Shown: positions 19,241-28,563, numbered from the stretch's first letter. The stretch: 64,000 nt of DNA from VXPW01 sp965115815 (GCA_965115815.1 OZ220465.1:3906001-3970000), one strand, 5' to 3'. Notes: generated from the letters alone by a model not told the origin. Numbers and translations: made by a program.

Positions 19241-19763
19241 TGAATCGAGGCCGTTCCTGCCGGTCCAGATCGCGGTTCTGACCGTGTCCGATTCGCGGAC
19301 GCTATCCGAGGACCGATCCGGCAACCTCCTGACCGAACGCGTCACGGCTGCGGGACACGTCCTGCAGGCCCGGGCGCTGGTCGCCGACGACCCCGACCGG
19401 ATCGAGCGGCAGGTGCGCGCATGGACGTCCGATCCGGCGGTGGATGCGGTCATCGCGACCGGCGGCACCGGAATCACGGGGCGCGACGTCACGCCGGAAG
19501 CGTTCCGGCGCGTTCTCGAGAAGGAAATTCCGGGGTTCGGGGAGCTCTTCCGGATGTTGAGCTTCTCGAAGATCGGAACGTCGGCCCTGCAGTCCCGAGC
19601 GCTCGCGGGAGTGGCCGACGGCACCTACCTGTTCGCGCTGCCGGGCTCCCCCGGAGCCTGCCGCGACGGTTGGGACGGCATTCTCGTCCATCAGCTCGAC
19701 AACCGGTTTCGCCCGTGCAACCTGGTGGAATTGATGCCCCGGCTCAACGAACATCGCCGCTGA
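19227..19763 (+). CDS. moaB: Molybdenum cofactor biosynthesis protein MoaB
   Basis: A MoaB/Mog-family protein of 178 residues that adenylylates or binds molybdopterin during Moco synthesis. The family motifs are VLTVSDSRTL near the N-terminus, the nucleotide loop VIATGGTGITGRDVTPEAF, GFGELFRMLSF, and the C-terminal ALPGSPGACRDGWD. ATG 19227 is preferred over earlier in-frame codons because GAAGGAGA at 19206-19213 is a good ribosome binding site and the protein then begins like its relatives. No other Moco gene is nearby. Confidence 0.92.
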   Translation: MPNLDESRPFLPVQIAVLTVSDSRTLSEDRSGNLLTERVTAAGHVLQARALVADDPDRIERQVRAWTSDPAVDAVIATGGTGITGRDVTPEAFRRVLEKEIPGFGELFRMLSFSKIGTSALQSRALAGVADGTYLFALPGSPGACRDGWDGILVHQLDNRFRPCNLVELMPRLNEHRR

Positions 19764-19814
19764 CCGCTCCAAGGCCCGTCTGTCCGGCAGGCGGGACCGG
19801 CAGGCCGGGGCGTG

Positions 19815-20719
19815 ATGACGATGGTTCCGTCCGCGGTCGGGGTCGTCTGGGCGTCGATCCCGCCTCCGGTGCGGGGTGCCGTGTGGATGATTCTCGCAAA
19901 CGTGTTCTTTACGCTGATGAACACGTTGGTTCGCGAGTTGTCCTCCCGGTACGGGCTGTTCGAATTGTTGTTGGTCCGGTCGCTGTTCGGGGTCCTGTTT
20001 GTCCTTCTGCTGGTCTGGCCGGCCGGCCTTCGGTCCCTCCGAACCCGGCGTCCGGGTCTGCAGGTGGTCCGGGGTCTGCTCGGATTTGCGGCCATGTACC
20101 TGTGGTTCTTCTCGGTCAGCAGCATTCCGCTCGCGCAGGCCACGGCCATCAACTTCTCGGCCCCGGTCTTCGCAGCGGTACTGATCGCCTTGGTGCTCGG
20201 CGAACGCATGCGAGCCCGGCGCTGACTGCCACCGCGCTGGGATTCGTCGGAATGCTCGTCGTCCTGCGGCCGGGGTTCGCGGAGTTCTCGGTTGCGGTGG
20301 CGGCGGCATTGGGCGCATCCATGCTGATGGCGGTCGGCGCGACCGTGGTCAAGGTGGTGGCCCGGACCGATCATCCGAATGCGGTCGTGCTCTACGTGCC
20401 GCTGTTCCTGTCGGTGTTCGCCGTCGTTCCCGCCCTGCTGGACTGGACTCCCCCGGGGGCCGCGGACCTCGCACTGATGGCCCTGCTCGGTCTGTTCGGC
20501 ACCCTGGCCCATCATTGCTGGGTGCGAGCCTTCGCCGTCACCGAAGCCACGGCCGTGCTGCCGTACGATTTCGTCCGGCTGCCGATGATGGCATGCGCCG
20601 GGTACGTCCTGTACGCCGAGACTCCGGATCTCTGGACCTGGATCGGAGCGGCCGTGATCCTGGGCAGTTCGGTCTACATGGCGCATCGGGAAAGCCGTGC
20701 GCACCGGCGTCGCCCATGA
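19815..20719 (+). pseudogene. EamA-type (DMT) transporter, frameshifted
   Basis: A ten-helix drug/metabolite-type inner-membrane transporter in two frames. Residues 1-137 (AVWMILANVFFTLMNTLVRE ... VLGERMRARR) end at TGA 20223-20225. The second half (LTATALGFVGMLVVLRPGF ... GSSVYMAHRE) continues in the next frame to 20719. Adding one C in cggcg(c)ctgact near 20222 restores a protein of about 300 residues (GERMRARRLTATALGF). The stop overlaps the ATG of the next EamA gene (ATGA at 20716-20719), so coupling is preserved. It may therefore be a very recent mutation or a sequence error. Confidence 0.8.
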
Positions 20720-21621
20720 AGCGGCGGGTTCGAATTCCCGTGTCGGCGCACACCCGGGCCGCGCTGTTCATCCTGTGCAGTGCGGCGACGTTCCCGGTGA
20801 TGGGGGCACTGGTCAAGTTTCTCTCGACCGACTTCCATCCTCTCGAGCTGGCGTTCTTCCGGTGCCTGTTCGGCGGCGTCGTGCTGATTCCGTTCTTCCT
20901 GCGCCGTCCGGCCGCGATCGTCACGGCCCGACCGAAGCTGCATCTCCTTCGGTGCGGGCTGGGAGTGGTCTCCATGTGGACGGGGTTCGCGGCGCTGGCC
21001 CTGCTGCCGCTGGCGGAGGCGGTGACCCTGGGGTTCACCCGCATCCTCTTCCTGATTCCGCTGGCCGTCCTGATCCTGGGAGATCGCGTGGACCTGACCC
21101 GCTGGCTCGCCACGCTGGCCGGTTTCGGCGGCATCGTGCTGATGGTCGATCCGTCGAACGCGAACCTCCCGGTCACCGGCGTGGCCCTCGCGCTCGGATC
21201 GGCCCTGATCATCGCCGGAATCAAGCTGACGGTGAAGGCGCTGGCCGAGACCGAGGCCACGCTCACGATCCAGCTCTGGTTTGCCGGCTTCTCCACCCCG
21301 GCGACCCTGATCCCGGCCCTCTTCGTCTGGCGCTGGCCGGAACCTCTGGAACTGCTGCTTCTGCTGGCTGTCGGCGGGGCCGGAACACTGGGACAGGTGT
21401 TCACCGTGCTCGGGCTGCGCGGCGTGCAGCCGAGCGCGGTGATGCCCGTCGACTATACGCGCCTGATCTTCGCGACGTTCTACGGTTTCCTGCTGTTCGG
21501 GCAGCTGCCCGGCATCACCACGATCCTGGGGGCCGGCATCATCGTGGCGGCCACCCTCTGCATCGTCCGGCGCAGCGAACGGGGGGCCGCCGCGCACCTC
21601 GGGCTCATCCGGAGACGCTGA
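20716..21621 (+). CDS. EamA-family (DMT) transporter
   Basis: An intact integral membrane protein of 301 residues with ten hydrophobic segments in two EamA repeats (first from AALFILCSAATFPVMGALVK; second from GVALALGSALIIAGIKLTVK). The conserved RCLFGGVVLIPF and VMPVDYTRLIFATFYGFLLF segments are typical of DMT exporters in alphaproteobacteria. The substrate is not predictable. It starts within the stop codon of the preceding homologue, so the two are a translationally coupled tandem pair. Its 3' end converges on the DUF3429 gene with a 17-base overlap. Confidence 0.9.
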   Translation: MKRRVRIPVSAHTRAALFILCSAATFPVMGALVKFLSTDFHPLELAFFRCLFGGVVLIPFFLRRPAAIVTARPKLHLLRCGLGVVSMWTGFAALALLPLAEAVTLGFTRILFLIPLAVLILGDRVDLTRWLATLAGFGGIVLMVDPSNANLPVTGVALALGSALIIAGIKLTVKALAETEATLTIQLWFAGFSTPATLIPALFVWRWPEPLELLLLLAVGGAGTLGQVFTVLGLRGVQPSAVMPVDYTRLIFATFYGFLLFGQLPGITTILGAGIIVAATLCIVRRSERGAAAHLGLIRRR

Positions 21622-22087
21622 CCGGGGCATGAATCAGGAAGGTCCCTCCCCAGAACAGAGCGGCCGCCGTGACCCACTTGCGGACCGCGCGGTACCACAC
21701 GGGCGCGATCTCCTTGCGGACGGCGCGCAGGTCGGCGGCGTGCGACGCGAGAAACGCTCCGAGGAACAGCACGATCACCCAGAAGAAGTCCACGAAGCCT
21801 GCCAGCGCGGCCAGTCCTGCCGCTGCCGGAAGGAACGGCACCACCCACCAGAACGCATGCTGGCGAAAGCCCCGACCGGCGGCGGCCAGCGTCAGTCCCA
21901 GATGCAGGGCCCCCAGAAACGCGAGCGCCGCCAGTGCGTAGTTGAGGCCCGTCAGATAGGCATAGTCGCGCCACGCCCCTTCCAGCAGCCACAGGCCGCC
22001 CGCCGCGCCCACCAGCGGCACGGTCGTGCCGACCGTGGCCAACCGGGCCCCCGTCGGGGTAGGTTCTACCGGCCGGGAGGGATCCAT
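21605..22087 (-). CDS. DUF3429-type small membrane protein
   Basis: 160 residues with about five membrane segments (TVPLVGAAGGLWLL; YALAALAFLGALHLGLTLAA; WVVPFLPAAAGLAALAGFVD; FFWVIVLFLGAFLA; WVTAAALFWGGTFLI). Architecture and length fit the DUF3429 family, whose function is unknown. The conserved charged patch ADLRAVRKEIAPVWYRAVRKW lies before the last helix. The start at 22087 overlaps the end of the pterin dehydratase gene by 22 bases, so they form a two-gene operon on this strand. Confidence 0.75.
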   Translation of the reverse strand: MDPSRPVEPTPTGARLATVGTTVPLVGAAGGLWLLEGAWRDYAYLTGLNYALAALAFLGALHLGLTLAAAGRGFRQHAFWWVVPFLPAAAGLAALAGFVDFFWVIVLFLGAFLASHAADLRAVRKEIAPVWYRAVRKWVTAAALFWGGTFLIHAPVSVSG

Positions 22088-22368
22088 GCGGACTCCATGG
22101 AGGATGCCAGATCGATGTCGAGTTGCGTGACCGCCCCCACGTCGTGGGTGGCGAGCGTCACTTCGATCCGGTCGTACGTGTGGGTCCACTCCGGATGGTG
22201 ATTCATGCGTTCCGCGACTTCGGCGATCTCCGTCATCCACGCGAACGCGGCCCGAAAGTCGCGGAAGCGGTACCGCTTCCGAATGGCCGCGCGGTCCGGA
22301 TGCCGCTCCCATCCGGTCAGGCGGCCGAGCGCGTCGGCGAGCTGATTCTTCGTCAAGGGTGCTGTCAT
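22066..22368 (-). CDS. phhB: 4a-hydroxytetrahydrobiopterin dehydratase (PCD/DCoH)
   Basis: A cytosolic enzyme of 100 residues that dehydrates pterin-4a-carbinolamine to regenerate tetrahydrobiopterin. The active-site signature is present (AERMNHHPEWTHTYDRIEV, followed by LATHDVGAVTQLDIDLA). ATG 22368 gives the normal family length. A metallopeptidase gene starts divergently about 60 bases away. No phenylalanine hydroxylase is in the window. Confidence 0.93.
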   Translation of the reverse strand: MTAPLTKNQLADALGRLTGWERHPDRAAIRKRYRFRDFRAAFAWMTEIAEVAERMNHHPEWTHTYDRIEVTLATHDVGAVTQLDIDLASSMESAWIPPGR

Positions 22369-22430
22369 GAGGGTTCGCCCGGATCTTCTCCCGCCGTCCG
22401 ACCGGAGATCATGCCACACGGAGCCCGGCC

Positions 22431-22856
22431 ATGAGGGAAGCTGCCGGCGAAACCCGGCCGCGGACGTTCGGGCGGGCCCCTTCCCTCGACGACATTGCGG
22501 CCATCGCAGCCACCGAACTCGAACGCTTGCCGGAACCGTTTCGCTCGCAGGTCGGACCGGTGGCGTTTCGGGTGGAGGAGGTCTGCGACGACGAGGTCCT
22601 GCGCGACCTTCGCCTCGACAGTCCCTTCGAACTGCTGGGTCTGTATCAGGGCGTCGCCATCGGCCACAAGGATTCCGCTTCCGTCCCCGAGGGCCCCGAC
22701 ATGGTGTTCCTGTACCGGCGGGCCCTGATCGACTACTGGGCGGATTCCGACGACCGATTCGAGGCGATCGTGCGCCATGTGCTGATCCACGAGATCGGCC
22801 ACCATTTCGGCCTGAGCGATGCCGACATGGAGCAGATCGAGGCCGAGACCCGATAA
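22431..22856 (+). CDS. Zincin-like metallopeptidase (type 1, DUF1025)
   Basis: 141 residues ending in the zinc motif HEIGHHFGLSD (H120, E121, H124). The preceding segment (PDMVFLYRRALIDYW, DRFEAIVRHVLI) is the standard core of the short metallopeptidase family often annotated DUF1025 or possibly acylaminoacyl peptidase-related. The substrate is unknown and the protein is probably cytosolic, as no signal sequence is seen. Confidence 0.9.
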   Translation: MREAAGETRPRTFGRAPSLDDIAAIAATELERLPEPFRSQVGPVAFRVEEVCDDEVLRDLRLDSPFELLGLYQGVAIGHKDSASVPEGPDMVFLYRRALIDYWADSDDRFEAIVRHVLIHEIGHHFGLSDADMEQIEAETR

Positions 22857-22862
22857 CGCAGG

Positions 22863-23204
22863 TCAGTCGCGACAGGCGTCGGCCAGCGGCCGCGTCTCCA
22901 GTTCGGGCACGCACACGCCGTCCGCACCCGCCGAGATCAGGCAGGCATGCTCCCGCAGGGAAACTTCGATATCGCGTTCGTCGCACTGTCGCACGTCCCA
23001 GTTCTGCAGCGTGGCCTGGTCGTCGTCGGTGCGGAAGCAGCGCGAACGTCCCCCCTCCAGCCAGAGCATCATGTTGCCGGTGCGCACACCCAGCGGGTCG
23101 ACGCCGTCATTGCGCACGCAGATCAGCTTGGCCGAGGCCGGCAGCGCGGCAACCCCGACCACACCCAACAGTGCACCGACCAGCCATCGAGATCCCGCAG
23201 TCAT
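22863..23204 (-). CDS. Small secreted cysteine-rich protein, unknown
   Basis: 113 residues. A clear Sec signal (LVGALLGVVGVAALPASA) is followed by a mature part of about 87 residues with six cysteines (LICVRND, RCFRTDD, RQCDERD, HACLIS, VCVPEL, ACRD). The even number and spacing suggest three disulfide bonds in the periplasm. I do not recognise the family. It converges on the metallopeptidase gene with only six bases between the stops. Confidence 0.7.
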   Translation of the reverse strand: MTAGSRWLVGALLGVVGVAALPASAKLICVRNDGVDPLGVRTGNMMLWLEGGRSRCFRTDDDQATLQNWDVRQCDERDIEVSLREHACLISAGADGVCVPELETRPLADACRD

Positions 23205-23688
23205 CTCTTCTCCCTCTCCCCCTGCGATGGATGTTCCTCAAGATGGCTCCAGCATAGGGTGCTGCGGGGCAGCGGGAAACCGGATCCTCACCACCGGTCG
23301 GCGTGCGGCGCGTCCGAACGGCGCGGGCCGGCGCCCGCCTGCCGGTCTCCCGGATCCCGGGTCAATCCGGCACCGCGATCGCTGGTTCCGGCGCGTCCGG
23401 GCCCACCAGCCACCGTACTGCCCGGACGGCGCACAGCGCTCCGATCAGCTGCGCCAGGATGAAGGGCAGGGCGTCGCCCGGTCGAATTCCGGAGAAGGTG
23501 TCGGACAGGCTGCGGGCGATGGTGACGGCAGGGTTGGCAAAGGAGGTGGACGCGGTAAACCAGTATGCAGCGGAAATGTACAGGCCCACCAGCCCGGGGA
23601 GGGCGGCCGGGCGAAAGCGGAGCCCGATCAGGATGGTCGCCACCAGCCCGAACGTCGCGACCGTTTCGGCGAACCACTGGCCCGGACC

Positions 23689-23880
23689 CACGACGATCCC
23701 ACGCTGCTAATCCAGCGGCGATCGGCGAGATTTTTCGGTCTGCGTCGCGCTGCAATCGTGCTGCCAAGGCTCCATTAGACCCTCTCGGCGCGAAAAATTG
23801 CGATCAAGGAGCGATCTGTGATGACGCAAGCCCCAACGCACTCGGATTCCGCGTCTCGGAATCAGCGTGGGATCACCGTG
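23689..23880. mobile_element. MITE-1 copy a, 192 bp, 10-bp target duplication
   Basis: A non-coding element flanked by the exact 10-bp direct repeat GGCCCGGACC (23679-23688 and 23881-23890). Ends read inward are CACGACGATCCCACGCTG and CACGGTGATCCCACGCTG, an 18-bp imperfect inverted repeat. It has no ORF of substance. A second copy is at 45973-46167. Confidence 0.88.
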
Positions 23881-24261
23881 GGCCCGGACCGCTCCACACC
23901 GTCTCCGCAAGCTGCAACGGAAACTGCCCGAACATGAGATGGGCGATGCCGGTACCCACGATGCCTCCGGCAATCTGCACGGCTGCATAGGTGGCGGCCG
24001 TGGCGGGCCGGAGGTCGCCGCGGACCGCGAATGCAAGGGTCACGGCCGGGGATTGAGGTGCGCTCCCGATATCGGTCTCAGAGCCTGTGCGGAAACTATT
24101 GAGCGACCCCGATTCTGGTACCTGCGATGTGGCTGGAGAGTACATCGGGATCAAACAAGCCCATTCCACATCTGTCAGATTGCTTTCGAAGCGGTCTCTC
24201 CGACGCCGATACTTTGCACGAGCGGCCAGAATCGGGACCGCTCCATAGTTTCCGTACAGGG

Positions 24262-24428
24262 TATCTACTCACCCCCTACTGATGACGAAGATCGATCCGC
24301 TTCTTGTCAGCCGGAACACGCACCTCCGGTCATCGGTCGCGAGCGAGTTAAAGGGGCAAGGGAAAATGCCGGATCCGGGCCCGTCAGGAAAAACGATTCG
24401 TCATCAATAGGGGGGGGGTGAGTAGATA
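24262..24428. repeat. Inverted-repeat module of IS copy B (167 bp)
   Basis: The same module as at 8016-8179, with a longer G run (nine G before TGAGTAGATA) and one fewer C at the left end. The otherwise near-complete identity contrasts with the many substitutions in the neighbouring transposase gene. Confidence 0.8.
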
Positions 24429-24572
24429 GTGCCCGCACCGAAAAAGTACAATGGTTTGACTCTGAAAGTGGAATCGTGATATAGAGGGGACGAAGAATCC
24501 CGCTTTGATGCGGGAATCGGCCGATGCGGTCGAGAATCGGCCGGATGTTCGGAAATCTTCGCGAGAAGTGCC

Positions 24573-26036
24573 CTGCGAACCGTCCTTCGCCGGCAGATGG
24601 AATGGGGTCAGGTTGCGATCGAGGAGATCGAGATCGACGAGAGCTCGCGGGATGACCTTCCGCCGCTGCTGCTCGGACTTCGGCACGTGTATGCCGACCG
24701 GTCGGTTCGTGCCCGGTGGTTCGAGATCCTGGAGCAGGGGATCCTTCCCGAGGTGTCCCACACGAAAGGGCGTCCCGGCATGGAGCTGTGGAGGATCCTC
24801 GTGATGGGTCTCCTGAAGCAGGTCCTGGGGTGTGACTTCGATCGTCTGCACGAGCGGGTGAACCAACACCCTACCGTTCGGAAGTTTCTGGGACACTCCG
24901 GCTTCTGGGACGAGACCCGGTACCGGTATCCCACGGTGGTACCCAACGTGAGACTGCTGACGCCGGACGTGCTGGGGGAGGTGTTGCCGCGGATCGCGGA
25001 GAGCGGCCATGCGCGGGTGCGGAAGCGGAAGCGGAAGCGGAAGAGCGGCCCGGGCGGTCGCCCGTCGGAGGAGCCCCTGCGGGGCCGCTGTGATTCGTTC
25101 GTGGTGAAGACGGATGTGCACGTCCCGACGGACGTTAACCTGCTGTGGGATGCGATGCGTTGCCTGGTGCGCGAGATGGGCCGCTCAGCCCTGCGGGCGG
25201 GGGTGTCCGGATGGCGGCAGTGGCGGCCTCGGAGCCGGAGGCTGCAGCGGCTCTTTCCGAAGGTTCGGCGGACCCGGCGGGCCCGTCCGGGGCCGATCCA
25301 AGCGTACCTCGACGCCTGCTGGGAGGAGGTCCGACGGGCGGAAGCGACGGTTCCCGCGCTTCGGGAGCACGGCGTCGGAGCCCCCACGATTCTCCGGATC
25401 GAGTCGTACCTCAAGCCTGCCCGGAGGCAGCTCGACCCAGTGGACCGCCGCCTGCGGAAAGGCGAGAAGATCCCGCAGGAAGAGAAGGTGGTTTCGATCT
25501 TCGAGGAGCACACGCGCGGGTGTGTGAAGGGCACGGCCGGGGTGCCGGTGGAACTCGGAGTGCCGGTGGCCGTGCTGGAGGATCAGCACGGCTTCCTCCT
25601 ACACTCCCGGATCCTGTGGGAAGGCGGAGACGTGGATCCTGCCGTACCCATGATCCGGGAAGCGCAGGCCCGCTTCCCCGACCTCCGCCTGTGCAGCTTC
25701 GATCGGGGGTTCCACCGTCCCTCCAACCGGATCGCACGGGACGAACGGCTGGATCACAACGTGCTTCCGAAGAAGGGAAAACTCGGTCCGGCCGACCGGA
25801 AACGGGCCGTCGACCCGACGTTCCGGGAGATGCGCCGGCAGCATCCGGCCGTGGAGTCCGCCATCCATCATCTCGAGCAGCGCGGCAGGGACCGGGTCCT
25901 GTCGTAGGGGGCGGAGGGTTTTGCGCGGAGGGTGGCGCTCTCCATGGTGGCCTTCCATGTCCACCGCATCGGGTTGCTGCTGCAGAGACAGGCCCGGCGG
26001 GCCCAAGCCCGACGACGACGAAGACGCGCCGCCTGA
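24573..26036 (+). pseudogene. ISNCY-family transposase, copy B (start lost, nonsense mutation)
   Basis: Collinear with the transposase of copy A over its full length, with three extra codons. The start ATG has become CTG (24573). A tyrosine codon near the C-terminus has become TAG (25905-25907, VLS-stop where copy A has VLSYGAEGF). Most other differences from copy A replace A with C or T with G on the coding strand, for example H to P, L to R, W to G, Q to P, M to R and N to H. Residues changed here are mostly conserved between copies A and C, so copy B is the one that mutated. Confidence 0.88.
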
Positions 26037-26477
26037 CAGCGGCGCCCTCCACCCCGTCCGCGAAGCTCGCCGGGAGCGGGAACGGAACCGCTCGCCCTAG
26101 CGTCCGGATTCTGGGTGGGAAGGGCCCGGATGCCGCTGCGAATCGGCAGGAATCCCCTGGAAACGGAGCGACCGGAGGCCCCGGAGGGTGGGTCCAACCC
26201 GAAATTTCGCCGGAAGGAAATGACCATTTTCGGTGCGGGCACTAGATACCGTACAGGCTCTCAGGCCCGTGATCAGGACCACCAGGATCGCTCCGGTGGC
26301 GAGGGTATTGCCGAGGAGCGCAACGGCCCGATCGTCGGCCAGGCTGTCGGCCATGATGCCGGATCCGACCACGGTAGCGACGAGCAGGGCCACGCCGGCG
26401 GCTTCGGCCGCATGTTGGCGGACTCGATCACGCTCCACGATGCGAGCCCCCCGACCGGGCCGGGGTCGGCCCGCCAC

Positions 26478-28014
26478 CTTCCATCACCGCTCCGGCGCCC
26501 GTGTCTCGGGGCCGCCGACGGGCACACCCCGGTCGTCGGCCCGAGAGCCGGCCGTCGCGCGCTCTCCCGGCAGGGGCCGGGAGCGGAGCGATGCGGCGGT
26601 CCTGGCCGGTTCGTGTCTTTCCGGCCCGCACTTCGAGGGGACCGGACAGGGTGCTTTCCGATCCATGGAGACCCCCGGCACTGGAGCGGACCGGGAACCC
26701 GGCCGGACCTTCTGCAATCGGCACGCGACCCCCCGAACGCCGCACCGAACGGGACGGCGTCCGCAGGGCCGCAAGAGCAAGCTGGACACTCCTCTGCACG
26801 GCGTATCGAGAGATCGACCGTTCGTCAAGGGCAGCACCGGATGGGACAGGGCTCTTCGGTTGTCGTCCCGGCGATGACCTTCGCGAGGTGGCGGTGCGCC
26901 CGACCCGAGCGCACGTGCGCTCGGGTCGGGGACCGTCGGGGGAAGGGACGACGCCCGATCGCACGGCACGGCGCGACCGGGATCGCGCCGCCGGACGGGG
27001 CCACCGGACAGCCGTGCTCGAACCCGCGAAACCGCGCGCCTAGTGAGCCCGGATGCACCGGCAGCGGCCACGGAAACCGGCGCGCAGGGAACAGGGCCGC
27101 CTCGAGCATGCCCGGTCCGTGCCGCATCAGCACTCCAGACCTGACCATAGAATGGTCCTGCCGGATGAGGGCGCACGTCCCGCTACCGCGGGGCGGAAAC
27201 CGGCCGTGGCCGGGCGGCCATACCGGTTTCCGTGATTCGGATCCAGCTGGAGTCGACATGACGACCTCCGACTCGAACGGACTCGTCGAACGCCGGGACG
27301 AACTGCCGCGGGAGTGGGCGCGCGCCGGCGACCTCCGCCTGGGTTCGCTCCGGAACCGGTAGCGGCAGTGCGGCACGTCCGCCTGCCGCTGGGCGGCCGA
27401 GGGTGCGCAGCGGCAGGACCCGGATTGCCGGCCGGCCGAACCGGGCCGGGATCCCGGGGCATCGCGCGGCCGCATCCTTCCCGCCGAAGCGGTCGAACGA
27501 ATTGGGAGGTCGGATGGCGCCGTACCGGCGCCTTGGCGGGCGGGTGCGCGATCTGGTGGACGTCGGCGGCCGGATCTGCGATGTCCGACCGGACGCGCGC
27601 ACGCCGGCGCCGCCGGAACCGGAGAGGGACGCGCCCCCATCGGCCTCGCCGGCAGGGGAGTGCGACAACCTCGTCGGCACCCCTCGCAAGCAAACGGGCA
27701 GGCGCGGTACCTTCCCGGGCGCCGAGGCTGTTATCGCACCGCGATTCGCCGCGGAGAGCCGGCGCTTCGACGGCTTCCGGAAACGACACGCCGAGACAGA
27801 GCCGTGAATCTCCCGACTGCAACGCACACCTAGGCAGCCGGCCCGCCGGATTCCACCGGAAGCCGAAGAACGGATACCGATCCCGCAGTCCAGCCATGGC
27901 ATGTTTCCCCTCCGCAGAGTCGGGACATGCACCCACCGGAGGGCCCGCCGCCGGCCGGATTCCGGCCGGCGGTCTCGTGCGGCCTCTGTCTCGACCGCAG
28001 GTCGTTCCGGCTCC
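26478..28014. other. 1.5 kb with no confident gene
   Basis: Both strands show only Arg/Pro-rich overlapping frames. One candidate, 27514-27807 (+, MAPYRRLGGRVRDLVDVGG), has a GGGAGG-like site just upstream but no recognisable family and a doubtful composition. The region may contain eroded genes or long regulatory spacing before the glycosylase gene. Confidence 0.35.
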
Positions 28015-28563
28015 ATGAGCAGCGATCCGATCCTGCCCGATGTTCTTGAGCGTGGGCTGATCACCGTATTTTGCGGTTCGGCCGTCGGCCACACCTCGGC
28101 AAGGCTGGGTGCCTACTATGCCCGAAGCGGCAATCGGTTCTGGACCATTCTGCACGAGGCGGGCTTTACCGACCGCAAACTGCGCCCGGAAGAATATCGC
28201 CGAGTCCTGCACTACGGTCTCGGTCTCACCGACCTCGCCAAGCACGAATTCGGCAACGACTCCGACTTGTCGGCCCGAGCCTACGGGGTCCAGGCGTTGC
28301 GGGAAAAGGTCGAGCGGTACCGTCCGCACGTTCTCGCGTTCACGGCCAAGACGCCGGCACGGGTCTTTCTTGGCGAGCAGTTCGGAGTTGCGCTGGCCTC
28401 CGGACCGGACGGCTACGGGCCGCAACCGCAACGTGTGGGCGGCGCCCGGTTGTGGGTGCTGCCGTCCACTTCGGGTCGAGCGCAGAGGTTCTGGAAGCAG
28501 GAACCGTGGCACCAGCTCGCGCGGCTTCATCGCGCCGCTCGAGGATCTGCGGACGGCGTCTGA
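28015..28563 (+). CDS. mug: Mismatch-specific (G:U/G:T) DNA glycosylase, Mug/TDG-like
   Basis: 182 residues of the uracil-DNA glycosylase superfamily, acting in base excision repair on uracil or thymine opposite G. The family segments are LITVFCGSAVGHTSA (active-site loop), GAYYARSGNRFW, LGLTDLAKHEFGNDSDL, and the late VLPSTSGRAQRFW that replaces the HPS loop of other UDGs. ATG 28015 is chosen because upstream in-frame sequence is not conserved-looking. It stands alone on this strand, with 0.5 kb to egtD. Confidence 0.88.
   Translation: MSSDPILPDVLERGLITVFCGSAVGHTSARLGAYYARSGNRFWTILHEAGFTDRKLRPEEYRRVLHYGLGLTDLAKHEFGNDSDLSARAYGVQALREKVERYRPHVLAFTAKTPARVFLGEQFGVALASGPDGYGPQPQRVGGARLWVLPSTSGRAQRFWKQEPWHQLARLHRAARGSADGV

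Larger units (their letters stand above)
24261..26249 (+). mobile_element. ISNCY-like insertion sequence, copy B (dead)
   Basis: 1989 bp flanked by the 8-bp repeat CGTACAGG (24253-24260, 26250-26257), inserted inside MITE-2. Ends and layout equal copy A, including the outer inverted-repeat module. The right end is a few bases shorter just before the terminal repeat (the ggccgccaa of copy A is missing). The transposase is inactivated. Confidence 0.9.
24081..26260. mobile_element. MITE-2 copy a, 183 bp, TNA target, split by IS copy B
   Basis: The ends GAGCCTGTGCGGAAACTATT and (inverted) GAGCCTGTACGGAAACTATG form a terminal inverted repeat of nearly 40 bp. The element is flanked by TCA on both sides (24078-24080 and 26261-26263). 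IS copy B sits three bases from its right end. Without IS and duplication it is 183 bp, the same length as the intact copy at 51165-51347. The three-base TNA duplication is typical of part of the IS5 family, so an IS5-type transposase probably moved it. Confidence 0.85.
23362..26477 (-). pseudogene. Aquaporin (MIP family), broken by two MITEs, one IS and a frameshift
   Basis: Three separated pieces on the minus strand join into one aquaporin. The N-terminal piece, from about 26477 to 26261, reads AAEAAGVALLVATVVGSGIM and ends VVLITGL. The middle piece (24077-23881) encodes GPISGAHLNP, with a 2-base excess of C causing a frameshift just after the first NPA-type motif, then AVTLAFAVRGD to TVWSGPG. 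The C-terminal piece (23691-23362) has GPGQWFAETVATFG and the second NPA motif in ASTSFANPAVTIARSLSDTF. Inserted between them are the MITE at 23689-23880 and the MITE at 24081-26260, the latter holding IS copy B. In the intact state it would be a water or small-solute channel. Confidence 0.85.

Noticed and set aside
27514..27807. A 97-codon ORF with a GGGAGG-like site upstream
   Set aside because: No family, composition like the neighbouring shadow frames, and no operon partner; kept only as a remark.
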